DNA of 60,000 nucleotides from Owenia fusiformis (taxonomy: Eukaryota; Annelida; Polychaeta; Sabellida; Oweniidae): assembly GCA_903813345.2 (NCBI GenBank), contig CAIIXF020000006.1, forward strand, positions 3,929,096 through 3,989,095. The letters are read 5' to 3'. Each line of letters opens with the position of its first letter. Within the stretch, counting starts at the first letter, position 1. The notes beneath the pieces were generated by a model. That model had not been told where the DNA came from, did no database searches, and saw nothing but the letters and a program-made list of their open reading frames with translations. This document shows, in pieces, positions 27,301 to 36,400 of this stretch. The translations under genes were made by a program, and so were the position numbers.

Positions 27301-30300
27301 CCAGCTTAAGTTGAGCAATTTTCTAGATTGGGTGCCTTCATACAATCTCCTGGAGACCTTCCCATACCCTATTTTCACCGGGGTTTGCATCAGGGCTTTT
27401 AGCTTGGCGATCATCAGGCCGTATCAGTTCAGGAACATTTTGTAAATTATGCTTATTTCTCATGGCACACCACATGTTTAAGTGAGACGCTGGTGACATC
27501 ATATTTAATTCAAGTAAAAGTGTATAATTCATGATCCATGACTAGATAACAACCCCAAGTTTCATTTGGTAAGCAAATTATGATTTTGTATCAAAAATTA
27601 AAAAGTTATAGCATTTTGAAAAAAAGTGGCGTTTTTTGGCCCACCCTGTATATATGGTTTTATAAAATGTCTGCCCGAGAGCATTAGGAGCCCGAGGGAA
27701 GATCTATTAGTTTTGCCAAAGAATAATCCCAATATCCTGAACCTCATAAAGGATAATCTCTGTATAAACTTACTTAGTATAGCTTATAATACCATACATT
27801 CATTGCAAAGGTGCGATTTTCTGTGAAGTCATAAAAGGGCACTGGAGAAAATACAATAGACTTTTTGAATAAAATACATAAAGATACACATCCTTGACAA
27901 TAATCACGACTATAGTATTTAAAGTTGTAATCAAACCATTTTACACGATTTAGATATATTTATGCTATCTTATCGTATGGAGGCCACACTCTACGATGAT
28001 GAGCCATCAAGACTTCCAAAAGTTCATTTTATCATGATATTGGGAAAATAAAGTCAGCGGGTGTCTGTTTTCACTGATTTCACTGTTTCAGAGCAGAATT
28101 TTACGTCACGTGACATGACGTGTGTGGTTGGAACAATTTGCCGTGAATGACGATTTCAAAATAAAATGAAACCCTGGCTTTCAAAAAACGAGTTATCACG
28201 GTGTTATAGCATGACTGTTACGACAAGGCGATTTGCAAAATTTTGCGGTAACGATAACAAAAATTGGCGGATGGGATGTCCTCTTTCTCGCCTGTAGGCA
28301 ATATTCACAGATAAGATTTCCTTTTAAACTAGTTCCATTCGGTGACGTATAGGGTTATAAAGACTGGGTCAAATCTGCCAGGTGGTCTACAAGAAGCAGA
28401 ATATAAGCTGTAAACCTACCGACTGAGATATCCAAGTTCATAATTTTTAGTACGTTCTTGTGTTTTCTCAGTACATGTGCCTCAGAGCCACTCAAAATAT
28501 TAACTGTAAGTAAACTGTGTATAAACAAGCCATAAAATGACAAATTCAGAACAGGAACGTGGTGTATATTGTAAATAATAAGGTTTCAAACGCAATGTCG
28601 TCAGACAACTACGTATGAATTCTATGGACGGTAACATATTGTATTAGTTGTACATTAGGTATTTAGCGGTCAGTTACGTGCATGTACACCTGTCAAGTCA
28701 AGGTTGCTAGATCTGAGAGCCACTTTCCATGTAATTGTTATAATGGGTAAGAAATGGAATATTGAATTTCCTACATTTGTTTTCAGGGCTCGCAAGAGAC
28801 CTTCTTGTTTGAGCTTCTATATGGCAAGTGAAAGTGAAAATGATAGCAATGAAGAGGCAATAGAAGATTTAGCATCAAGTACTGATGAAGATGACAAAAT
28901 TAATAACAATGAATCGGGGTTTCATATTTGAATGAGGCTCGCGTAACCGTCCATCATTTTTTTACGTTACCGCAAATTCAAAATGCATTATTATGGCTTG
29001 AGTAGAACATATTAGGTAGTTTCCAATGATCAATTGGCTTTGTATGATCGTATGTAGGTTGCATTATGTATATACCCCAAGGTTGTTAAGCAATGAAAAC
29101 CATGCCCTAACGACAAAAATAAACAAATTACTAAATTTTATGTAGTTTTCAAACTCGACAGTTTTTTGCTTATTGGTTTTTATCACCGGGCATCAATTTG
29201 CAAAGACTATGTTCAAATTAAACCTTACTGAATGCATCACCGAATGCGACGCTTACATAAATCGTTCATCCTTTCATTGATACATAGTTGAAGAAAATAA
29301 TGCAGCAACCTTAGTTTTCTGTTCCATCGCGGCCATTTTATTCCAGATAAATCAGTGAACGTAGTCGTCCAAACTCGTTTTCAGAGATGGCGTAACCGTC
29401 ATGCTATAACACCGTGTTATTCGCTCTTATGTTGAGCCAATTATTCCATGATTGAGGCTATTCTCATCAATTTTGCGAAGGGTATATCGAGTACGGAATC
29501 AAACAAGCTGAAACGCTATTGAAGCATATTTAGTTATATATTACAGCAAACATTGTCAGTGTTTGGGGATTAAAACATTTTAACATTTTTTAAGTTACGA
29601 TATACGGTCTAAGAAATGCATTTCAATCAATTTCTCGTATATGTAATGAGTACTTTTGCAGTCCAGTCAATCAAAATACTTATTTTATTATTGGAATGCG
29701 TGCTAATACTGGGGAACTAATGTACATTTCTACTTTGGTCCAGCCTTCATATTAGTTTGCAACAACAATTTTTCGATTTATTCAGAATAACTTGGCACAC
29801 GGCACGTCAAAAAGTGCGCAGAAATAACAACATTTCAGAGGTTGACAGTCTTATCTTAATAAATCGGGTTTTGTGGGGAAATATCACAATATTTGTAGTC
29901 AACATAACGAAAGAGATGTTATTTGTGCTAAACAAGCTAATAAAAAAATTCTGAAATCGGTTTTAGTACAACTTTAACACCTTTAGTGTGCGTCTCGGGA
30001 TTTTAACGCTCGTTAACATTAAAAACAGGTGTTTTACAGATGTGTCTAAAGAGGGTTTCATATTTCAATAGTGATAAATAACCTATATGACTACCCTTTT
30101 ACCTGTCATATGTAGGGTCAGAACAAGGAGAATAGCCTTGTCCAAGTCGGTATGTTTACTTATCTGATCTTGAAATGTCATAATAGAAATCAAGATAAGT
30201 AAAGAGACCGACTTGGGCAAGGCTACAAGGAGAATATAGAAACACTTACTGATGATCATATAATACAGGATATACGAGTAGATACATTATACACTCCCTC

Positions 30301-32551
30301 CATAAGTTTGACAACTGGACGTTTTCATTGGAAAAGCCTGTTAATCTTAATTTGGTTACTTAGTTACAATATTTCGGGTATTAATGACTTTGAGAAATTA
30401 ATTTAAATTTCCAAACATCGGCAGACTTTGATGATGATCCATTGTGGGATTTCAGTCTCTGCTATCTCTCACAGTCTTTAGATGACCCCGTATCACACCA
30501 ATGATGATAACTATATTTTCGCTAACTCGTTCATAAGAAGTCTTTAAAACGTCCTTATTCAGTTTGCACTGTTCTATCCCGTTCTCAATACGTCCTCAGA
30601 CAATTTAACTCGTTCTAAACAACGTTCCTACTAAAGCTCGTTTTAAATACGTTGTCACTCGTTCTAATTGCAGAACGTGACGACCATTTGAAAATTTTGA
30701 GCATGATCTAAGTTCTGGAGAATTTTCCAATTCGAATACGTCCATGAAGTTTGTAAATAGACCCAAAACGGTTTTAAGTACGTCCAATCCGTAAGCTCGT
30801 TTTCAAGAACGTAGTGAGTTTCGTATGATATAAGGGTTAATAGAGACTCTGTTGAATCAGAAATGGGCGGGAAACGGGCTTCAACTGTGTAAGAACGGAC
30901 TGGACGTACTTAGAAGTTCTAGAGTTGTAACTCGCGGGGATTTTTGGAATCGAGTAATTCGCGTGATTTTGAGTCTGAGATCGAATAAGAATCGCGATTT
31001 TTCATCAAAAAAATAAACAAGAAAAAATCTTACCATTGCATGTCATATGGTCGTTTTTTAGTCCTTTTTTCAATGTTGTTCACTTGCACAATACCCTAGG
31101 TGCGCTAGGTATATCAAGAGTTGTCCATCTACCGATTTAAATAACATACTTACGATTAATTACGACAAAAATTGAAATATTGTTTATTTTATGTTTCCCG
31201 CCACACATTGTTGCAGCACTTTCATTTCCGGTTCTACAGTACGGACTGAATTAATCATGGAATTAAAAAATAGACTCAAAAATATTTCATTTAAATTAGA
31301 TTTATTACTCATATTCATTCAAATAAAACAAATGATACACGGAACAATCATTTGTACATAGTTTCACCCTGTTTGTAAGAAAAAACAATGCATTTGACAT
31401 CAGGATTCGCTGTGAAATCGCGAATACGAAAACAAATTCGCGAGTCTCAGACTCGTGTAATAATTCGCGAAATCTGAACTCCTAATCGAGCCGAATTCTA
31501 TAACACCTTGGCGAGACGATTCGATGACTACGTGAATACTTATCTACACCACTACTTAGAACCGTTTGGGGTCTATCTACAAACTTCATCGAGCGTACTT
31601 GGACGGATAGGTCGTCTAGAACTTAGAAATTAACATGCTCAAAATGCTCTCGTGGTCAACACGTTCTACAATAAGAACGAATGACAACGTACTAACGACG
31701 AGCTGGACGTACTACGAACGGAACCGTCGTACTTCAATCCTACTAGGGACGTTTTAACAACGAGTTGAACTGACTGAGGACGTATTGAGAACGAGGAAGA
31801 AATGCGTTTAAACTGATTAAGAAGGTATTAAAGACTGCTCATGAACGAGTTAGCAAAAATATAGCTATCACACCAAACAAGTTGCCACTGCGTTCTTCAA
31901 AACAGGTGTTAAACTGTGTGTGAACGGAATGAACGTAGCTGCAACTTTCTAAGGACTATTTACGAACTTCGTGAACGTTCTCAGACGGGAAGGTGATTTT
32001 AAAATTTTGAAATGATTCAAAATTCAATGGCGACCATACCGTTCTGTACGTTTTCGTAGGACTGGCAAGAACGGGTAAGAACTAGTTTGGTGTGATAGGG
32101 GGGTAAAAAGCAATTACTTTTGTTGGTAAAATGGCGGGAAATCTAAATTTATGATTCAAAACAAATTTCTTCGAAATTCAACGTTTCATTATATCCTATA
32201 TTGTTAATTACTTACTTCATATGTACTTGTCAGATGTAGAGGGTATAGCAATGGGATAAATATCCTTTCTGCAGCAAGAGCAGCCAACGAGACACCAACA
32301 CAGTAAAGCCAAAATTGGGAGCCTCCAGTGTACATCTCTGCCGTAAAGCCCAATAGTGTTATACATGATGTGAATGTCACCATTAGCGATAGAGATGTTG
32401 GAAGACAGTGAAGCTTTCTGTCTGCTAACAGATATTCTGAATTCGTCTTTTGCTTTCCACCGGTACATGAATAAAACACTCCAATTGCCAATGATACGAC
32501 AATAAACGCGCTGAACACTATATAATCTGCCCAGTGAAAGGTGGACGCCAT
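6385..32551 (-). CDS. SLC5-family Na+/solute symporter (SMVT/SMCT/NIS-like), copy A
   Basis: Plasma-membrane sodium-coupled transporter with a LeuT fold; likely substrates are small organic anions such as monocarboxylates or vitamins. Exons, in transcript order: 32551-32216, 27012-26944, 23258-23207, 22934-22867, 22049-21969, 21875-21802, 21586-21446, 21029-20894, 18185-18100, 17568-17456, 17342-17272, 17062-16976, 10426-10194, 7398-7298, 6940-6831, 6492-6385. All have AG/GT borders and matching phases, giving 621 codons with no break, close to the 610-635 usual for SMCT1 and SMVT. Family marks include LADRKL near residue 45, HLTSTYEYLDRRF, GGIKAVIWTDVFQ, RHTFWGL and LSTISS. Ser348/Thr349 correspond to the Na2-site Ser/Thr of NIS, and the Ser codon is split between exons 9 and 10. 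Exon 13 has an extracellular loop with NIS, NET and NTT glycosylation sequons. The start is the MASTFH methionine shared with copy B; an in-frame ATG 42 nt upstream (MKVGIL) lies partly in MITE sequence. Exact substrate is uncertain. Confidence 0.93.
7399..10193 (-). other. Intron 13 of SLC5 copy A
   Basis: 2.8 kb of AT-rich intron. A TATAAATA word at about 8354 and a GT-rich stretch at 9225-9260 are the only local features; neither is enough to call a promoter or gene. Short open frames here have no recognisable family. Confidence 0.6.
10490..10790. repeat. Dispersed repeat shared with intron 1 of copy B
   Basis: A stretch including the words GACCTGGGGACAATTTGGGAAAT and CGACATCGTCAAATACGCTG reappears, diverged and inverted, at about 41345-41645. 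Both copies have the same word order. It is an old dispersed element; I see no ends, so the class is unknown. Confidence 0.65.
11790..13400. repeat. Degenerate ~240-bp tandem repeat in intron 12 of copy A
   Basis: About six to seven diverged units, each marked by a GTGTGCGTAAAAGCGTG-like phrase (about 11809, 12047, 12283, 12707, 12943, 13152) followed by an AT-rich stretch, CATCACCTTTACACAGAATTATTTT and ATGAGAAAATGCAATTATAGACC. Spacing is 207-240 bp, apart from one unit lengthened by the hairpin insertion at 12377-12524. No coding frame is preserved between units. Confidence 0.8.
12377..12524. mobile_element. 148-bp hairpin MITE inside the ~240-bp repeat
   Basis: Nearly perfect inverted arms of about 46 bp (TCAGAAACAAGTCAAATTC at the left, its complement at the right) around a 55-bp loop. 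It interrupts one unit of the surrounding array; the neighbouring units lack it, so it inserted after the array formed. The words GACATTAATATT occur on both sides. Confidence 0.75.
15091..15205. repeat. Long hairpin with a GCC-GCA-GGC cap
   Basis: Inner arms TAGTGAAATATTGGACC to GGGCC, a GCA loop, then GGCCC and the exact complement. Outer arms around AATAACGTCATTTC extend the dyad to about 115 bp. It lies in intron 12 of copy A and probably marks a foldback MITE. The words TCATTATTGCCCGAC follow at 15310. Other hairpins with similar caps are at 24383 and 49983. Confidence 0.75.
15767..16820. repeat. 51-bp minisatellite, about 21 units
   Basis: Units run CACGTACAGGGTGTTCTGG, AACTCATGAAAATTC, TTTTGGGAGATGTAAGA. 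They are almost identical (single-base variants, for example at 15801, 16127 and 16582). One unit near 16305 lacks about 13 bp. Because 51 is a multiple of three, several frames stay open on both strands (up to 367 codons on the minus strand). These are frame shadows of a repeat, not genes. It lies 156 bp downstream of exon 12 of copy A, within intron 12. Confidence 0.95.
18340..19485. mobile_element. 1.1-kb TIR element in intron 8 of copy A, with a nested MITE
   Basis: About 100-bp inverted ends: GAACATAGCATATAC and TACCTAAGATTGCCAAACTG at the left, their complements at 19375-19480. Inside, 18984-19318 is bounded by ACTCTTAAAAAT and ATTTTTTAAGAGT with ATTACTT-rich sequence, and looks like a second, nested MITE. 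I find no transposase frame. Confidence 0.65.
19805..20617. mobile_element. Harbinger-like MITE, copy 2 (TAA target duplication)
   Basis: 813 bp. Begins CCCTACTATCACACC and ends GGTGTGATAGGGGGG, flanked by TAA at 19802-19804 and 20618-20620. It aligns with copy 1 over most of its length but keeps an extra internal section (about 20010-20190). It contains an internal TIR-like CTATCACACCAAAC at about 20202, suggesting a composite of two elements. It lies in intron 8 of SLC5 copy A. Confidence 0.85.
22071..22535. repeat. 93-bp tandem repeat, five units, in intron 4 of copy A
   Basis: Units start at 22071, 22164, 22257, 22350 and 22443, with AGTCAAGCCAATGTATTAC at the head and CATGGTATTAACATTTTATT near the end. 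They are almost identical. On the gene strand the array ends about 20 nt before the exon-5 acceptor and does not include exon bases, unlike the exon-derived arrays elsewhere in this gene. Confidence 0.95.
23560..26943 (-). repeat. 86-bp array of the exon-2 end and its donor, copy A (about 30 units)
   Basis: On the gene strand each unit reads TTTAAGTCCAAAGTAGCCCG, ACAATCATGCATGCTCATGG, GGACGATAGCC, then TTTGTAAGTAATC and about 25 bp of AT-rich spacer. The first part is the last ~50 bp of exon 2 (26944-27012), and GTAAGT is its donor site. I count about 30 units including the exon, mostly at exact 86-bp spacing (for example 25621, 25707, 25793). The array lies immediately downstream of the exon, in intron 2. 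It is interrupted by an insertion (24381-25088) and by about 150 bp of unrelated sequence near 26345-26480. No unit has an acceptor, so units are donor halves rather than full exons. Confidence 0.95.
24381..25088. mobile_element. Foldback element inserted in the exon-2 array of copy A
   Basis: A strong hairpin occupies 24383-24556: AAATAGTGACTGCC and GAATATCCTCTACAATGTAC pair with their complements around an AGCC-GCA-GGCT cap. It is followed by about 520 bp bounded by TTTTATTATATACCC (24551) and GGGTATATAATAAAA (25073). The array continues on both sides, so this was added after amplification. The block has no clear transposase and its target duplication is unclear. Confidence 0.65.
27052..27648 (-). 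mobile_element. Tc1/mariner-superfamily remnant (TA target duplication)
   Basis: 597 bp with terminal inverted repeats CAGGGTGGGCCAAAAAA and TTTTTTGGCCCACCCTG, flanked by TA on both sides (27050-27051, 27649-27650). A minus-strand frame (27532-27338) ends with QAKSPDANPGENRVW. This matches the SPDxNPxEN block around the last catalytic acid of Tc1-like transposases. The rest of the enzyme is missing, so it is dead. The right-hand gene feature is close: its edge is 39 bp upstream of the exon-2 acceptor of SLC5 copy A. Confidence 0.88.
27923..29973. mobile_element. piggyBac-like MITE (TTAA duplication) in intron 1 of copy A
   Basis: Flanked by TTAA at 27919-27922 and 29974-29977. The ends are inverted repeats of AGTTGTACTAAAACC type (AGTTGTAATCAAACC at the left). 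TTAA duplication is the piggyBac signature. Without the insertion at 28197-29416 it is 831 bp and aligns, inverted, with the 868-bp element at 39281-40148. No intact transposase is seen. The plus-strand start MLSYRMEATLYD corresponds to the minus-strand frame of the other copy but stops early. Confidence 0.85.
28197..29416. mobile_element. 1.2-kb TIR element nested in the piggyBac-like copy (TTAT duplication)
   Basis: Starts CACGGTGTTATAGCATGAC and ends GTCATGCTATAACACCGTG, a near-perfect inverted repeat of about 25 bp. It is flanked by TTAT (28193-28196, 29417-29420). The sister piggyBac-like element at 39281-40148 has an uninterrupted single TTAT at the equivalent point (minus strand, 39930-39933), so the borders are certain. 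A plus frame 28704-28931 ends in an acidic Ser/Asp/Glu-rich run (MASESENDSNEEAIEDL). Many transposases have such N-termini, but the family cannot be named. Confidence 0.85.
30129..30228. repeat. 100-bp hairpin MITE
   Basis: AATAGCCTTGTCCAAGTCGG with TTTACTTATCTGATCTTG on the left pairs with its complement on the right (CGACTTGGGCAAGGCTA). ACAAGGAGAATA occurs on both flanks, consistent with a target duplication of about 12 bp or part of the element. It lies in intron 1 of copy A. Confidence 0.7.
30500..30835 (-). mobile_element. Harbinger-like MITE, inverted partial copy 3a
   Basis: Reverse-complement match to the left half of copy 2: TTTCGCTAACTCGTTC, GTTCTAATTGCAGAACGTGAC and a degraded terminus GATATAAGGGTTA. 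It is more diverged than the other copies and lacks the far end. Confidence 0.7.
30871..32103 (+). mobile_element. Harbinger-like MITE, copy 3b, interrupted and 5' truncated
   Basis: Starts inside the family consensus at ACGGGCTTCAACTGTG (30875), breaks off at about 30912, resumes at about 31548 with TTAGAACCGTTTGGGGTC and runs to the normal end GGTGTGATAGGGGGG followed by TAA. The ~640 bp in between carries CGCGAATT/AATTCGCG words in inverted order near its two ends and is probably a separate insertion. It lies in intron 1 of SLC5 copy A, 113 bp downstream of exon 1. Confidence 0.75.
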
Positions 32552-32582
32552 CTTTCTTTTGATTGCTGTATTCCTCAGTATC

Positions 32583-33483
32583 CCTACTTTCACACCAAAC
32601 TAGTTTTCAACAGTTCTTTCTAGTCCTACAAAAAGTCGTAAAACGGACTAAATATGGTCGTTGTCGGGAAATATGTTTAAAATATTTATCTACTTTGTTC
32701 ATAAACAGTATTTTATACGTCAATCTCATTTGCAGTCCGGCCAGGTCGCACCATGTCGGTGTATTCAATTGGTATCTGATCACACGGCGTCGTTCACGTG
32801 TCCCTGGTTTGGTCGAAGTACGACAATACGTTCGCAGTTTATAAGTAATAAGTTCGTCTCATTTGAAGTACGTTTTCTCACGACCTAATTAGAGAACGCT
32901 ATGGTCGCCATCGAATTTTGAAAAGGTTCAAAATTCTAATCATCTTCCCGTCCGAGCACGTCCATGAAGTTCGTGAATAGACCATAGAAAGTTGCTGCTA
33001 TGATCATTCCATTTCATTCCAGTTTGGTGTGATAGCTATTTTTTATTGAATAGCTATAGTGATAGCTATTTTTGCTCGTTTAAAGTCTTTAATACGTCCA
33101 TCTCTTTATTCCGTCTTCAGTACATTGCTATCGAGTTTAAACTCGTTCAAAAAACATCGCCCGTATATCCCCTCTTATCCGGACTGCAAAATTACCAGGT
33201 GCGATGTTTTCTGTCATCAGTAATTAGTTACGTCCGACTGCACAATGTCATTATACGTCTCTAGTAGGCTTGAAGTACGACAGTTTCGTTCGTATTACGT
33301 CAAGCGTGTCTTAAATATATCCCGTTGTCATTTTGAGCATGCTCTAAATTTTATAGGACCTACGAGTACGTTCATGAATTTTGAAAACAGACCCTAAACG
33401 GTTCTAGGTACGTCCGATCCGTTCGTGCGCTGTATATGTCCGTTTCGAGAACGTAGTGAGAACTAGTTTGGCGTGATAGAGGG
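32583..33483 (-). mobile_element. Harbinger-like MITE, copy 4, next to the start codon of SLC5 copy A
   Basis: Inverted relative to copies 1 and 2: begins CCCTACTTTCACACCAAACT and ends AGTTTGGCGTGATAGAGGG. The inner CTTCTTTTTGTAGGAC-type end sequence and ACGTTCTCGAAA-type start sequence are recognisable but diverged. No clean TWA duplication remains. Its edge is about 31 bp upstream of the ATG of copy A, so it covers what should be leader or promoter. Confidence 0.8.
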
Positions 33484-36400
33484 CAAGAAAAATCATTTGT
33501 ACGAACTTTACACGGCGTCTGTTCCTCCAAATTGATATCTGCTGTATTTCACATTTCCTTGTTGCTTCATGAATCTTCCAATCGACGACGTCTTTTGTTT
33601 CTCCAAACTGATGTTTGCTGTATTTCACTTTTTATCGATGCTTTTTGAATCTTCTTATTTTTTTATTTAGATAATTTTAAGATATTTTGACCATTATCAA
33701 TCATCCCTTGGATTCTAAACCTAGTTGAACCCACAGTTGTTTATTATCAGTATTTATCATATCAATAAGTTAATACTTTACTTCTTTATAGGAGTCCAAA
33801 ATGTCTTTGTTTAATAATCTTATCATTGACACGTTTTATTTAAATGAAGGTAGTTTTTAACATAACTGATGAAACCATGTTTTAAAACTATCGAAATGAA
33901 TTCAATAAATATGACCTTTTTAGGCTAGATAAAAATTATTTGGTACATGTTTCAATCAAAACAAAGAGGATGTACCATATACTTATTTGTGTATTTGCAT
34001 GGTTGTCATGCATATTTGTGTATCAGATACGTCATACAGAATTCCACTGGTCGGACATTTACTTCGGTCTCTCTTTACAGTGGGGATTAATATCCCTACT
34101 CAGAACTTACTTACTTAAATAATCGGTTTAAACTTCATACTTGATACTAACTTACAATGTACATGTACAGAATGTCAAATAGGTCCCGACCACCTGCTAT
34201 AGCTAAAACCTTATAATAGATGGTACCTAGTGTGATATACCATTCGAAAGATCATCCAAAGTTATGTTAACTCTCAAGTATGTTGGATGAAATTCACCAA
34301 TATTTTCATGATGTCCATAGTTAGCGTACTCTCCTTTAAGTGCAGCTTTCTTTGCGTCAAAATGAGAAGGATATGACCTCAGAAATACATTAAAAAGTTA
34401 ATATTTTTCACATTCCACTTGCAAAAAAGGTTTTCACCGCTTTCCTTTCACCTTTAATTTCTACACATCTAACCCTATCCAGAATTGGTTAAATGCATTG
34501 TTATATACATATGTTGTCATCTTTAGTTCCTTTGAGTTTTCTTATGGCAGATTCAAATTGCCTTGTGCCTATGGTCCCCTCAAATGATACAATGTAAAAA
34601 ATTGTGAGATTGATTGACATGTATCAGGTATATGCCAATCGACATAACTTTAGAAGACCTTTCCAATGATATATCACACTTGGTACCATATATCTTGGTT
34701 TTGGCTGTATAGGGGGAGGGGAGGCGGGAATTATTTGACACCCTTTATGTGTGCAACTTAATGTTTAGAGCATGTACCACTAACGATGAAATGAACGAAT
34801 ACATCCCCCTTCAGTTTGACAAACCAAAGTTTCTTATGATAGCGTGTTCAAGCCTGTAAGTGTTTGAATCCTTATTTCGACCATTTATTTCAACGGTTCG
34901 GAAAAAGTAATTTTAAAATGACCAAATATAAACAAGGTTTAACGCGTGATCAAAAGGGGTCATACAGTGGCCAAGCCAATGGATGTGTGCTAGTGTGTAT
35001 CTAGACCAGTGCGGAGTAACAGCATGTAGTGCCTGATATCTTATCATTTAGTCGTGATCGAGTACTAGTATATATTTTCAGATAAAGCCGATATTATTTT
35101 TTAACTTATATATGAAACCAATACTTATCAATGATTTACACACAAATACATAGTAGTCATAATAAATCTTCGATTTTAGATAGTCAACAAATCATTGACA
35201 CCAAGTGATCATGTGTTTGAAGAGAATATACTTAAGCGTTAAGATAACACCATACGCAGAGGAAGTGTGTAAGGTGTCACTCGTATATATATTGTGACTG
35301 GAATGACATACAACCCTGCTCATCACCTAAATTTCCAGATTTTGAGAAAATATGTTTGAGAATCAATAAAAGGTCAGTGAGGCGAATTGGAAAGTAGTGT
35401 CAAATTACTTCAGAACTTAATTTTGAACTGTGAAGTGTAGAAATGATTTCAAAATCTCCAAAAAGTCGAGTGACATTTTATATTTCCTCCAACTTTACTA
35501 TTACGTGATTGTCATCTACAGTGTATAACACGTATATTAATTGCTATCAAAGTAAGAAGTTCTAAAGTATATACCTTGTCGTATACATTCAGGAAGTGAA
35601 AGGTTATTTTACATATATATTTATGGGATATGAAACAGCATTTCAAGTAATAGAGATATTTCAATATGTAATATACATGAAGAATTCAAAGGGGTTGATT
35701 AAACATAATATGTTTTAGGCCGATCTAAAGATGGCAGTGGTGTAGTCCACGTGTTTATTTGGTAGAACTCTCCATACTTTTTTCCATTGAGATGTGTTTT
35801 GAATCGGGAAAGAATTTCTGTTAATTATAAAGCAAAAGATCTGACCTTCCCAAACAAAGAAATTTCCAAAATATAAACCAAGAACATCAAAACTTCTGCT
35901 CTCTTATAATATGGATTTTGATAAATTCACACATCCAAACAGGTATACAGTCATTAATAAAAATTAGTCTTATTCTTATTCAATTTAAGTAAGTATAATA
36001 TACATGTATACCATTACCAACTCAGTACACTAGGGGACTTTTTAAACATTTTAAACGTTTTCCTAGGCCTCAGTCCAAACACATCCATCGCAGTAAAATG
36101 TTCCTAATACCGTTCTCCGTTATGATTACATGCCACTCAGTTTCTTTACAATACATGTCTGGGAATCAGAGCATTCTATCCAAAGATGGTGCTCTTGCCA
36201 TTGAAGTTCCCAAGGCATGTATTCAAACAAATTTTGAACGCGCAATTTTGTTTTCGTTGGCTCTAAGTTTATTTGACCAATCAGCGATGAGGGTCATCTC
36301 TACATAAAGATCCATATTGAAGTTTAGGTAATCTCTGTATTTTTAGACTTTTCCTCCTCTTGCTTGTTGTTTCGTTTTGAAGGCACACAACTACTCCTGG

